Shown here piece by piece: positions 34,056-45,042 of a DNA stretch of 64,000 nucleotides. Both the position numbers and the translations under genes were made by a program. Origin of the DNA: Dactylis glomerata (lineage: Eukaryota; Streptophyta; Magnoliopsida; Poales; Poaceae); contig QXEO01000549.1 in NCBI GenBank assembly GCA_007115705.1, forward strand, positions 2,035,512-2,099,511. The letters run 5' to 3'. The notes under the pieces are model-generated. The model was not told the DNA's origin. It made no database searches and saw only the letters and a list, made by a program, of their open reading frames with translations. Numbering within the stretch: the stretch's first letter is position 1; each line of letters starts with the position of its first letter.

Positions 34056-36764
34056 CACTACAAGAAGACCCCTCCTACAACAACGCATTTATGTGTAGCT
34101 AAATGTCCATATAGGCGTTGCTAGGGAGTTTACCAACGGATAAAAAAGCGTTGCGTTTTTGGGCGTTGCAAGGGTAAAATGCAACGCATATACGTGCGTT
34201 GGTAAATACTAGGATAACCGTTCCAAATTAGCTACAGAATTGAAGCAACAATTGTATGCGTTGGTAGAGTCATCATATATGTATTGAAAATTTTGTTTCA
34301 CAAAATATTATTTTTTGGACCAAATGGTTTGATCACTGTAGAGAATGGCAGATATTTTTTGATCGATGGAACATAGTTTCATGTGACATACCACAACTCA
34401 CAGTTTGTAGAATAAGAATGCACTGGAATCATGAATAATTATTTATTTATTATTACAACACCATCCCATACATGAAAATTATTGAAGTGTACACAATTTA
34501 CAATCTTGCATCAAAATATGATATTCTACCTAGTCCTACGTATATACTTGTTTGGAATGGGAACCATTCCATACACGAAATCATCTGAAGAGTACACAAT
34601 CTACAATTCTGCATCTTATATGTATGTTCTTTCTACTATTGGCCTAACATATCCAGATCTGATATCCAAATAGTACGTCTTCCTGATGTTTGCAACCTGC
34701 AAATACAAATTTAATTTTCAGTATCAAAGTGGGAAATAAGTGTGAAGGGTATAGTGGATTCTAGTAAGTCCTTTGGTTAAAAATTTGTAGTTATTCTCAC
34801 CTTGGTGGCATGCCAAAGCTAAATCAGAATGCAAGATATTTTGCTTCCTGATGTTGACAGAGGGAAATATAAAGAAATAAAATATATCAGAAGGATCTGA
34901 GCAAATCCCTGAAATACAAGATCAAAATCATTTTACTAACTAAATGTTCAGCAGATCAGTATTCTTAGTTAACTGATCGTTAGAATGTTCAATCAGCGTA
35001 TCATAAATCTAAAGCCATAAGTAGAAGTTCACACATGTCGGACATTACAGAAATCCACTCTTCATTAATTGACTAGAGTTTGCATCAATAGAAACATAGG
35101 CATAAATTTTTATCTGGGAGGAAAGGAGTACTTATCATATTGGTAGTCTGGTGCACTTAGAATATTGAGAGCAACAAAGACATATGAGATAACACTACCA
35201 GATATCCTTGGTACATTCCCAGTGACCAATGCGCCCAATTATTTTGTTGATGGCAGGATGGTACCACTCCCGCACATCAACGAAGCTATGATACTGTTGT
35301 TGATTCTTCTGCATCCCCTCAAGCACAAGGAAGATATCGGGCACCTTATGCAACCGAGTGCTGATAAATTTGCACCTGTAAATATTAGCTATCAACATCT
35401 AACTGGGTGCAATTGAGCATACTTCAAAGGAAGTAACACAAACATGGATTAAAGTTCTTGTAGGCTCATAGCAAAGAGACGACCAGCAGAAAGCTTTTAG
35501 ATTCTTAAAAAAGAGGTAAAGGTTTCCTTACCAGCAGAACAAATCAATCTAAGTTTGAATGCATTCCCGCTCAAAGATCGACCTGGGTTTGTGTTCCGCG
35601 TTCAGAATTCGAAGATGGACAGAACTGCTCCCAGATAACTTGTAATCTAGTATGTTGTAAGAGCCATCAACAAATTTGATTCATAGCTAAAGCAATCACC
35701 ATTATTCTCGAGCGTACCACATGAAATAGAAAAAGGTACTGGTCAGCTTGATTCTATACTGAATACATGAAAAAGTAAAAGTAAATCTATACTCAATACT
35801 TAAAAAACAGAAAGATATATCTATACTGGATAATTGAAACGTAAAAGACATAAATTAGCTCGATCTGTATTGAATACAAAATCTGGATGGACATATAACT
35901 TATATAAGGTGCAGCCAGTCGACGGAAACTGGGTCAGGATACCATCGAAGCATATAGTTGTAGTCTCCAAAAGAGTTTCCTTGGAAAACCGTGAGATGCA
36001 AACCAGGCCAGAATCTGCAAATGAGTACGATATATAACCAATCCAAAGAGGAAAAAATATACCTGCACGCTATGAGCAAGGATACACAGAAATCCTTGAA
36101 AATTGATGAACACGAATAGTAGTGAGGAGTCTGACAAGAACAAGGAGAAATTGCACGTGGAACCTGAACCTCTGTCATGTTCTTTTTTCCGCTGTGCCTC
36201 CTGTGTGCTTCAACTCGCCGCCGCCGTGCCTCCTATGTGCCACGGCTCCTCCGCAAATCACCACGCATTGAGTATCCAAGATCCATCATGGCTGCACTAG
36301 GAGCAATTCATGAATTTAGGGGATCCAATGGTATGTAAACGAGAATTTAAAATCGAATCATTCCTATGGACATCCTCGCTCCGAATCATATACCAATAGG
36401 TAGCAAAGAATGGGAGGTCGCAGCGTGAGCCCAGTCACGGGCGCGGGAGGAACTGCTCGCCAATGAGCAATGGCCGAGCGGCGCCTAAGGGAGAAGGAGG
36501 GAGGCGGCTAGGTTTTGGGAAGCGAGGAGCGGGACTGCCGGGTGCGGGCGTGCGTTCGTGGCCGTGTCGCATGGATTGGTGGGTTTAAAGGATACGTAAT
36601 GACGGTGCTTAGTGGGCTGGGCTAATAATATCCATTGCTTTCTATGTATAGCAAACAACGGAGTAGCCTGCAACATATACATGTGTATCTATGATAAATA
36701 TTTGCAGCGAATAGTTTAGGCGTTGCTACGTATGTATTGCAATAGTAGGGTTCTTGTTGTAGTG
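34056..36764. mobile_element. CACTA-1: complete non-autonomous CACTA transposon (2,709 bp)
   Basis: The ends are CACTACAAGAAGACCCC on the left and GGGTTCTTGTTGTAGTG on the right, inverted and imperfect. The 3-bp target duplication TGT lies at 34053-34055 and 36765-36767. The empty site TTTTGTGATTG is preserved in the 3' LTR at about 50153-50163. Subterminal regions carry repeated GCGTTG/CAACGC words (34080-34265 and 36715-36745). There is no TnpD or TnpA frame. The middle shows exon-like patches between AT-rich DNA that I cannot assign. Confidence 0.9.
35195..35385 (-). other. Exon-like patch within CACTA-1, unrecognised
   Basis: On the minus strand a TTTACAG acceptor-like site precedes a frame reading CKFISTRLHKVPDIFLVLEG, then QQQYHSFVDVREWYHPAINK and IIGRIGHWECTKDIW. 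It is followed by a CTGGTAGTG donor-like site. It could be an exon of a captured host gene. I do not recognise the protein. Confidence 0.25.
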
Positions 36765-36835
36765 TGTGATTGTGAGTATAAGTGTGTGTGTAGAGTTAGT
36801 TTGTTTTGCGTTACACGAACGTGATGGAATTTAGC

Positions 36836-37165
36836 ATCGTAAGGGCTTAGAGCCTGACTTACTGACATGAGAAATGGAGAGATGGAGATTGGCATGGTAA
36901 GGGCATGGAGCCTGACTTACTGACATGTACGAGGATGAAAAGAAGATTGGCATGGTAAGGGCATGGAGCCTGACTTACTGACATGTACGAGGATGAAAAG
37001 AAGATTGGCATGGTAAGGGCATGGAGCCTGACTTACTGACATGTACAATGGTGGAATGAAGTTTGGCATGGTAAGGGCATGGAGCCTGACTTACTGACAT
37101 GTACAATGGTGGAATGAAGATTGGCATGGTAAGGGCTTTGAGCCTGACCTACTGACATGTACCCT
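36836..37165 (+). repeat. Tandem repeat near the 3' end of the J 5' LTR (six units of about 60 bp)
   Basis: Units contain GTAAGGGCATGGAGCCTGAC and TTACTGACATGTAC followed by a variable GA-rich spacer and ATTGGCATG. The first and last units are diverged (GGGCTTAGAGCC and GGGCTTTGAGCC). The 3' LTR has five units at about 50230-50500, so copy number differs between the two LTRs of one element. Confidence 0.85.
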
Positions 37166-37637
37166 CGTGGAGTTAGAAGCTTTTTGCCTTAGCAAAAATG
37201 AAATTATTGATTGGAAAGATAGGACGGAGTTTGAGACTGTTTTTCTGCAACCCCATTTAACCTAAGCTAAGATTGAAAAGTTAGACCTCATATTAGTGAT
37301 ATCTTGCCAATACAATTCAAGTGTATTGACCTCTTTGTGGCTGCAACGTTTCATGTTGCAGATTTTGATGACAAGTAAGATACCACAGGGTTACGAGTCT
37401 ATCCGCAGCATGTTCGCCTGTGGCACATGAAGAAGAAGGACTCCATGCTATTTTTGATTTTGTTGTAAACTCTGAAAGCTTTGTAAAGTTCTTTATGTAA
37501 TTGCTGGATCATGCGATGTAATAAAATGACCTTTGTTTCTTGGTATTACATCTTAAACTGTGTGTGCTAGCGTTTGATCCAGGGACTAGCATTGAAAAGC
37601 ATAGGGATCGTCATCTTTAAAAGGTGAGGTCACTACA

Positions 37638-38241
37638 GATGGTATCAGAGCATTATGTTGCCCTTAGGTTCATGACCCTAGGATTGGACAAAGACCCCTT
37701 AGAAAATAGGAGTTGTTTTGTCTATAAGTTATTACACACTCATTATCTCGTAAACTCTTCCCTTAGTCATTTTGTCTATATTCCTCTTCAATTCAACTCA
37801 AAGACGAAGAGCTTCAACATCGACACCTCAAAGGACTTCAAGATCCACCCACCTCTATCATCAAAGGAAGCAAATTGAAGAAGTCTAGAAGAAAGAGTGA
37901 AAGCATCAATAGTTCTAGGACTTAGAAATTCTTAGTAGGGAACTTGATAACAGTAGGACAACTAACTACTTAACAAATGATGAGCTATGTGACCAACTTA
38001 AGAGAAAGAACAAAGCTACGTGGAGCAAAAAGATAAGATCAAGACAAAGGACGCAAAGATCAAAGCTCAAGACAAGAAGTTCAAGAATCAAGAGGAGAAG
38101 GTCCAAGAGAACAAGTAGATTAGAGAGAATAATGAGATGGTAAGAGCAACGAATTCGAGTTAGGACCCGGCATGAAGTGATTGTGAAGCTACGTGCCAAG
38201 AAGAGAGAGCTTCAATCGAAGATCGACGCTCCAATTATGAA
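37638..38241 (+). pseudogene. Element J primer site and coiled-coil leader ORF remnant
   Basis: TGGTATCAGAGC at 37640-37651 is the Met-tRNA primer site. Downstream, near 38020-38115, one frame reads a Lys/Glu heptad-like EQKDKIKTKDAKIKAQDKKF and NQEEKVQENK before a stop. This looks like a coiled-coil protein that precedes or forms the N-part of gag in some grass Gypsy elements. It is broken by several stops and interrupted at 38242 by CACTA-2. Confidence 0.45.
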
Positions 38242-38269
38242 CACTAGTGGAAAAAAGCCTATTGGTGGC

Positions 38270-38490
38270 GCACCATTTTGGCATATGCGTGGCGCATATG
38301 GGATGCGCCACCACTGCCACCCCACTAATAACAGTTTATTGGTGGCGCATGTCAATATGCGCCACGCATATGTTGAATATTGGTGGCGCATATAGAATAT
38401 GCGCCATTAGTGTCTTATGCGTGACGCATATTGCTATATGCGCCACCAATACATAATGCGCCACTAAACACCTATAATATGCGCCACTGA
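38270..38490. repeat. Left subterminal repeat array of CACTA-2
   Basis: At least ten copies of TGGCGCAT or its complement ATGCGCCA occur in both directions, many joined as GCGTGGCGCATAT. The same words fill the other end (45631-46010). They are not found elsewhere in the element except in the hairpin at 44408-44464. Confidence 0.85.
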
Positions 38491-38734
38491 TATTTCGTAC
38501 AGGTCCAAAAAAAACTGATATTTTCTGGTATTTATACACAGCAATGCACAAGAATATATATAGGTATACAATATAACTGCAGAATACACAACATGCAGTA
38601 TAAAACAAATATATCATCATCACAAACAATTAGATCCATAATAGTGACAAAGTTCCCGAATATTAGAAGTGTTAGAGCATATATAGCCCAAGTTCATGCT
38701 TTACACACATTACACATTACACACACTACACATC

Positions 38735-38986
38735 TCACCCAAAGACCGAGTAGACTACACCCGCAATGGTGAGCAAGACCGGGAGCACGATCATCAAGGT
38801 CTTCATCCGGTTGTTGTTTCTCCGCTCTCCTAGGAGGTGGATCCTCCACCTAGCTTCTGCTAGCTCTCTCGTCGGATACCCCTTGTAGGAGTTGCCGCTG
38901 AACTTGTTCACTTGCTTCTGACAATCCTCCCACTCATCGTACACTCCTGGTACCCATCCTTTGTACACCACGTAGCATCTCGGCAT
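38735..38986 (-). CDS. Small viroplasmin/RNase H1 N-domain-like protein with C-terminal membrane segment
   Basis: This is an 83-residue ORF starting with ATG. Residues 4-48 (CYVVYKGWVPGVYDEWEDC, then VNKFSGNSYKGYPTRELAEA) match the small RNA:DNA-hybrid-binding fold known from the N-terminus of eukaryotic RNase H1 and from caulimovirus viroplasmin (PF01693). No RNase H catalytic domain follows. Residues 61-81 (MKTLMIVLPVLLTIAGVVYS) form one hydrophobic segment, so the product may be tail-anchored in a membrane. It lies inside CACTA-2, after and on the same strand as the Ulp1-like gene, and is uninterrupted although its neighbour is broken. Its function in the element is unknown; hybrid or RNA binding is an inference from the fold. 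Confidence 0.6.
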   Translation of the reverse strand: MPRCYVVYKGWVPGVYDEWEDCQKQVNKFSGNSYKGYPTRELAEARWRIHLLGERRNNNRMKTLMIVLPVLLTIAGVVYSVFG

Positions 38987-39312
38987 CTCTGTGTAGACAA
39001 AGCCATATATATAGTATTCAAGCTATAAGAAAAGAGTTACATATGTCGACAAAGCCATATATCATATGCAACCGAAAGAATGAAAGGATTCACATGCATG
39101 TCGACAAAGGAAAGTACTCGAGCTAAGAAAAGAGTTATATATAAGTATCCCGCATACAAAAGTAAATAAGTCCAACAACGATGCTTTCGACTAAGGCAAG
39201 TTATAAGTTTACACCTCACACACATACACACACCGGAATGAGTTGCAGATACGGTAAAGTTTATGACTCAAGCACAGACGATTGACATACACGCGAAAAC
39301 GACTAGGAAGAA

Positions 39313-42300
39313 TCATGAAGACTTTGGTTGACATGGCTCCGGGAACGGTTTGTAGCAATCTTTCATTGTCCATGTCCTAGTGTCACGCTGTTTCCGGAGC
39401 CGGTCTTCGATCTCGCGCTTAGCCAACGGTCTGGCGTAGGACAAGGTTCCGCCCCTTGTGATGACATCTTCTTGCAAGATAGTCGCAATCTGATTCTGGA
39501 TGCGGAAGAAGTCGTCCCTAAGTTCAGCGTCCTCAATCCTTGCATGCTCTTCGGCCCATCCTCGGACACTAGCTGGCATCGTAAGCCTGTGTTCGTTCTA
39601 GATGATCGCCCGCAGGTGATGGAGGGCGTAGAAGGCCTCCTTGACACTATTAGGCGGCTGCTTGACGCAGGGGAACTTGATTACGTGCTTGAACATGTGT
39701 CTGCCGTCCTTGACATTTTCCGCCCCCTTCCTGAAGTCGCCTCCCTTCCTGGCGTATCCCTCGAGAGCATCATCTAGAACACCCTTGATGTAGGCATAGT
39801 TTTTTGTCTTTGCCTCACTCCCCGAGTCTAAGTAGACGGCTACCGAGTACCTCGGGGCAACGAGGATCAATGTGCAGTATATGTCTCTGCGCAAAACAGT
39901 TGAAACGAAAGAATGTTGGAAAAGGAGCTAAGAAATGACAAGTTATTACGGCGGCCGAGTGAGTGTGCACTTACTCGGGAAAGTAAGGAAGAAGAATGTC
40001 TTTTGTACTCTTGTTGTCCAGCAGGAACTTTTGGAGGTACTCCTTTGCTCTGGAACGGTTCGCTGGATTCATCAACATGCCTTCACGCATGTAGTAGGGG
40101 TCCGTTATCGCGACGCCAGGGTTCTCCTCTTTGTTGACCTTCATCGCCCGCTGGAGCGCGTATAGGTGGACCAAGTTATAGTCCAGCCGTTTGGCATTGA
40201 AAAGCTTGAAGACGTCCTCGTACGATATGAAGAAGATATCCGCGGGGTGATCATCGACGAAGCCCACGTCCGCTGGAACCTTCACCGTGTAAACGGGGTA
40301 CAATGGATTTGTTTCCTTAAGAAGGCCCTCCTCTAGAAACAGAATACCGTGCATAAGGCTCACCATCGCTCCACTCGCGTGGGCGACCTGCTCCTCAGTC
40401 ATAATCGGTTTTCCAGCTTCATGAATTATGCCATGCAAGGTGCCCTTAGCGGGTTGTGACATCGGGTCGTCGTGAACCCTGGGCCTCTTCGGGCCGATCG
40501 GCTGCTGGCTCGCAGACGGCTTATCCTTCTTCGTCCTCTTCCGGTGGTGCTTCTTCTGGATGGGACCACCGGTTTCCAACTGCTCACCACAGTCGGTTGC
40601 CAACTGATCACCGCTGGTCACCACCTTATGGAGTGTGTTGGGGCTAAAAATATTTCCCGTATTGACTTTAGGATCAGCGGCGCCAGCATCCGGAGGCGTC
40701 TCCTCTAGGGCACCATGGAAGTCCAAACGCGTGCATGCTTTGGTGCGAGCATTTTGATCTTCACGGACACGGTAGGGTTCTTCCATGTTTGGCATGAACA
40801 AAGAGTCGGTGGCGCCGGTGTTGAGCCAGTCATCTGGGTTGTCATCATCATCATCGTTGATGTCCTCAACCAGTACTGGGTATGATGCAGCGACGGCCTT
40901 GCCATGTGGTGCTGATGGTGGCTGCGGTAAAGCGGCGGCCAACAACTTCTGGTGACGGGAGGTGTTGGCGGAGACAACTTGTTTTGGCCGCCGAGGCAGT
41001 GGCGCCATACGTGGCGGCGCCGGCTCAGTAACTGGTGCCGAACATGGCATCGGCTCAGTAACTTTTTCCATGCGTGGCGGAGGCTGAGTAACTTGTTGTT
41101 CCTTCACAAGCCGAATCTGGGTCTTCGGCCATGTCAAGACCCAGCCGAAGCAACCCGCAAGGGTCTTATGTTCATCGGCGCCTTGAGGTTGGGTTGGGGG
41201 GTCAATGTCTTCGCATCCCGGCAACACCCGAGCCAGCCGGACCTTGAAGACCGCTGAGACCATCTCCTTGTGATGCATGACTGTGCTATTTGGCTGAATG
41301 ATTGTGCCCTTGGCAACATCCTTCAGCTCGCCGTCCACGAAATGCAAAAGTGTGCAAGGTGTGTCCTGTGGGAAAACAAGTTTGCATGCATATCGTGAGA
41401 TGTCGCTGGCTAGCTATAGTCATCAAAGGCAAAGGAAATGAAATGTGCTGGTCGGAGTCATTACCTTGGAGATGGCGTTGAGCTCGGCTAATGTCGAGAC
41501 ACCGGTATCATTCTCCCGCCGAGATGCCTTACGATGAAGCACTGTCTGTTGCGCCTTAGCTGTGGCGGGAGGAGGCACCGGTGCGATCGGCTGCTTGGTG
41601 TTGGCGTCGGCGGGAGGTGGTGTCACCAGAGCGACCTCCGGGTGCGCGTTCGTGTTGGCGACGGCGGGAGGGAGCATCAGAGCGGCCGCCGGTTGCGGCT
41701 CCTCGACGTTGGCGGTATCGGGAGTCACCACATCCGGCGACATGTGCTGGATAGAGTTGCTGCCGGAGATGCTGGGCACCACTAGCGCCCCTCATCGACC
41801 TGCCGCATTCCAAGCAGCAAGCCCCTCCCACAGCTCATCAGGAATGATCTCGCGGATCTTCTGTTGCACTTGCTGGGCGATCAGGTCCGGCATCTGCTCT
41901 CGGAGCTTTTCAACTTCGCGTCATTCATTTGCGGCGGCCGCCACCGCCGCTGCCGCTGCCGCAGCCTTCCTCTGTTTCTTCGCCTCGAGGTCCTCTTTCT
42001 TGAAGTCACCAACCTTGTCGTACGTACCATAGCCGGCCACGCGGCCAGCTGAAGTCGGCGGCAAGGACTTGGCTCTCCCCTTGATCACATTTATCGCCCT
42101 GTTGAAGGGCGTGTCCCACCGCGGGTCCGCCGTCGACCCCTGGGATGAGCTCGCACTTGAAGCACAAGATCTTTCTTCGATTCTCTGCAGAGAAGGAAAG
42201 AGATGGCCATTTAGAAATTTAGAACGCATATCGGCTCGATCGAGATGCGCGGTAAATTCCTTACCAGCTTTTTCTGGAACTTCCTCACATCATCGTCGTC

Positions 42301-43269
42301 GGTAACGAATTCCTTGAGTTCGGGGTGGAGATAGTAGCGGGCATGGACAAACTGCATCACCTGCTCGTCCGTGAATTTGTGCCACGGGTTCTCTTTCCCT
42401 AGACGGGCATACTCGGCGTCCTCCTTTGCCCAAATGGCCTTCTTTCCTTGGTAACCGCCGCCTCCGCAGCGTTGGTTACCTATGTTGAGGTCCCGCATAT
42501 GCCTCCCCCACTCGGTCCATTCGATACCTTCCGGAGTGAGGCACACATCCTTGAACTTGATGAACTCATCTTCGTCGAGCATCGGCTCGGCCTTCTTTAT
42601 CTCCTCCCAACTTTTGCCGGCGAGAATCCTCTTCTTCACTCGGCTTTTCCAGCTGCTCAAGGCTGTGCTCATCCTCGTGAGGGCTAACTTGTTGACCTTG
42701 TTCCCTTTGAGCTTCTTGTTATTGAACGGCTCTGGGAACTTGTACCGGTTGTGAAGCTTCTCAATGAGTAGTTCGCGCAACCGCGTATTGCCCTTAGCTC
42801 TTATGTTCTTCTGGTTGATGCTCATGCTCTCCCGCACGATGCACCCGAGCTATAGGCCGTACCCAGCGGCAAGCTTCGCAGGCTCCACGGGTTGGCCACT
42901 CGGTTTCACATACGTGAACTCTTCGAGCTTGGTGCCGAGTACCGGCGGTGTCCGATCCTGCCTTTCCTTCTTCTTCTTCTTCTTAGCGGCGGCGTCCGAT
43001 CCACTGACGTCCATGCGGTCACCGCCACCATGACTACTTAAGTCATCCTCCACGTCGCCATTGCTGCTTCCGGCGTCGTCACCATCTTCGGCCTCGAAGT
43101 CATATTCGGACTCCGGATCTGAGTCAACTTCATCGGCCGCACCTTCTTCGGCCTCCTCGCCAACTTCATCGGCCGCAGCTTCTTCGGCCTCCTCATCGGA
43201 CCCGCTCAAGTCATCGCCAAGCCGCCAAAACTTTAGTTTGGCTTTTCTTGCTTCTTCTTCGACACTCAT
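39313..43269 (-). pseudogene. CACTA ORF2: plant-transposase/Ulp1-like protein, four exons, multiple stops
   Basis: Minus strand. Exon 1 (43269 to about 42266) has an acidic N-half and a KK-run and then a Ptta/En-Spm-like part (ESMSINQKN, LHNRYKFPEPF, WGRHMRDLNIGNQRCGGGGY). Exon 2 (42188 to about 41472) holds GTYDKVGDFKKEDLEAKKQRK, an Ala run and a Pro-rich linker. Exon 3 (41365 to about 39976) ends in YEDVFKLFNAKRLDYNLVHLYA. Exon 4 (about 39889 to 39313) reads TLILVAPRYSVAVYLDSG and FPCVKQPPNSVKEAFYALHH. Clear GTAAG/GTAATG donors and CAG acceptors mark the introns. The C-part is Ulp1/C48 protease-like, but the usual catalytic His and Cys positions read Tyr and Glu. Nonsense codons lie at 42850-42852, 41921-41923, near 41793 and near 39597. 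It may have been a DNA-binding or accessory factor of transposition. Confidence 0.7.
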
Positions 43270-43529
43270 GGGCTGAGAAGGGCCAGCCCCGACGTCTTTA
43301 TCTCCGCTCGACAGGTCGGCACTTCATACAAAATATGTAATAATTTAATTAGTACAATAATTAATTAAGCTAGAGTCGACCGAAAAATTCGGCATGACCT
43401 TTGCTGTTTCTTGACCTAGGAGTGCCCATTTCTCAACCGAAACGGAAGTAAATCGACATTTCGGGAGAAATGGGCAACTCATTTAGAAATAACCTGCAGC
43501 AATTCACATATATACATATTCCAGCAAAG

Positions 43530-43640
43530 TACACACCATAAACAGCAGCAACAGCAACATAAACAGCAGCAGCAGCATCATAAGCAGCAGCATCATAAAC
43601 ATCATAAGCAGCAGCAGCAAAGTAAACAGCATAAAAATAA
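43530..43640. repeat. (CAG)n/(CAT)n simple repeat
   Basis: Runs of CAG, CAA and CAT triplets lie upstream of the Ulp1-like gene (its 5' side on the minus strand). The stretch 43300-43860 otherwise shows no gene. Confidence 0.85.
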
Positions 43641-44149
43641 AGGAATATATGTAGCTTGACGAACTTGTAAAGTTATAAGTGGCATATCAGAATCGATATC
43701 GCATGACGAACTAGCTTAATCTAACTTATATGTAGCTTCTGAAAAAATATATGTAACTTATAGGTACTAGTTGGAACTAGTGACCCTGCACGTGAATTAA
43801 GCAAAGCCAGTAACTATTGAGATCACGAAAAGCTACGCCGGCAAAAAAAAGAGCATCCATTTTTATTGAGCGACAATTACGCGAGATAGGCACCGGGAAT
43901 CCAGCGACAGGCACCGCAATCCCAAGAGAGAGATACTCACCGCCCGAGGGGTAGATGCTCCTCTCCGGAGCAATGCGCAGATCAGAGGAACGTCAAGGAA
44001 TCTGGGGCACGGGCTCCCGCAATTCCCCGGCAAATCACCGCCGTCAGCACGGGAGCCACACGATTCAGAAGCGAGCCGGCGTGGCGAGCACCAACCGAGC
44101 GTTCCCCGCGCGTCGACGCGCGATTCCGAATCCGCGGAGCGCGGGACCA

Positions 44150-44352
44150 ATGTCCTTCTCCTCCTGGTCCGGTGCCAGTGGCCCTTCTCCTCCTGGTCCG
44201 GTGCCGGCGGCCCTTACCCTCCTGGTCCGGTGCCGGCGGCCCTTCTCCTCCTGGTCCGGTGCCGGTGCTCCTTCTCCTCCTGGTGACGGCTTCGAGCGGC
44301 GGCTAGGGTTAGGGCTTCGAGCGGCGGCTAGGGTTAGGGCTTCAAGCGGCGG
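44150..44352. repeat. GC-rich tandem repeats upstream of the Ulp1-like gene
   Basis: About four to five units of roughly 30 bp (CTCCTGGTCCGGTGCCGG core) are followed by about three 27-bp units (CTTCGAGCGGCGGCTAGGG core). They lie 0.9-1.1 kb upstream of exon 1 and may belong to its promoter or leader. Long frames across them are repeat artefacts. Confidence 0.7.
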
Positions 44353-44407
44353 CGGCGGGGAAATGGGGGAAGATCTTCTGGTGGGCGACGAAGCGGTATT
44401 TCCCCTA

Positions 44408-44464
44408 AGTGTCAACTATGCGTGGCGCATTTCGTGATATATGCGCCACGCATATTTGACACTT
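44408..44464. repeat. Large internal hairpin built from the subterminal motif
   Basis: The left arm AGTGTCAACTATGCGTGGCG (44408 on, 23 bp) pairs with a right arm ending at 44464, with one mismatch and a short loop. The arms contain the TGGCGCAT word otherwise confined to the element ends. Confidence 0.8.
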
Positions 44465-44504
44465 AGTCAAATAGCGCGAGCACCTGCACTTAGACAAGAT
44501 TCGG

Positions 44505-44575
44505 TCACTAGCCCAGTGGTAGGGTTCTCTGCAGCCAGCGGGGGAATCCAGGGTTCGAACCCTGCCCTCACACCT
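44505..44575 (+). ncRNA. tRNA-like sequence (SINE or tRNA-derived), degenerate
   Basis: TAGCCCAGTGGTAGGG resembles an internal A box and GGGTTCGAACCC is a perfect B box, spaced about 30 bp apart. A T-run follows. The 5' and 3' ends do not form a convincing acceptor stem, so this is a tRNA-derived relic rather than a working tRNA gene. Confidence 0.45.
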
Positions 44576-44581
44576 TTTTAA

Positions 44582-44850
44582 AAAAATTGCTTTTTCACAA
44601 TTTCTAACAAATACAAGTTAATTACTTCAAAATAATGGTTTGTAGTAGTTTTAAATTGTTTTTTCACAATTTCTAACAAATACAAGTTACTTCAAAATAA
44701 TAGTTTGTAATAGTTTTAAATTGTTTTTTCACAATTTCTAACAAATACAAGTTAATTACTTCAAAATAATGGTTTGTAATAGTTTTAAATTGTTTTTTCA
44801 CAATTTCTAACAAATACAAGTTACTTCAAAATAATAGTTTGTAATAGTTA
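44582..44850. repeat. Tandem repeat, four units of about 65-69 bp
   Basis: Units carry TTTTTTCACAATTTCTAACA, AATACAAGTT and TTCAAAATAATGGTTTGTAA. Alternate units differ by a four-base AATT insertion, so the array looks like a duplicated dimer. It lies between the tRNA-like relic and the TnpD tail. Confidence 0.85.
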
Positions 44851-45042
44851 AAAAAACACAAACATCATCGTCTTGTCACATCTTTTTCTCACTTCATTTG
44901 CGAGTATCATAATAGTTAGTTTATTCAAAAAACCACGAATATATATCGTCGTGTCACACGAACATCGATATCCATACACACATGTACGAATATTATGATA
45001 GTCTATATAGTTTCGAGTAAACGCATGCATACACAAAAAATG

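Larger units (their letters stand above)
31438..37637 (+). repeat. Element J 5' LTR, interrupted by CACTA-1
   Basis: The net LTR is about 3,488 bp: 31438-34055 and 36768-37637 around CACTA-1 and its duplicated TGT. It contains a TATA box at 32245-32252 (TATAAAAG), a GC-rich leader, a GTGAG donor at 32701, a Lys-rich short frame and six tandem units near the 3' end. The 3' LTR at 47497 lacks CACTA-1. Confidence 0.85.

Noticed and set aside
36836..37165. Regular repeats with spacers, CRISPR-like at first sight
   Set aside because: Units are ordinary tandem repeats of about 60 bp in a retrotransposon LTR of a eukaryotic genome; spacers are similar to each other and there are no cas genes.
40426..42305. 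Several plus-strand frames of 60-156 codons
   Set aside because: They are antisense to the exons of the CACTA-2 Ulp1-like pseudogene, whose minus-strand splice sites and motifs are clear.
44505..44575. Functional tRNA gene
   Set aside because: A- and B-box-like words are present, but the acceptor stem does not pair and the cloverleaf is not convincing.
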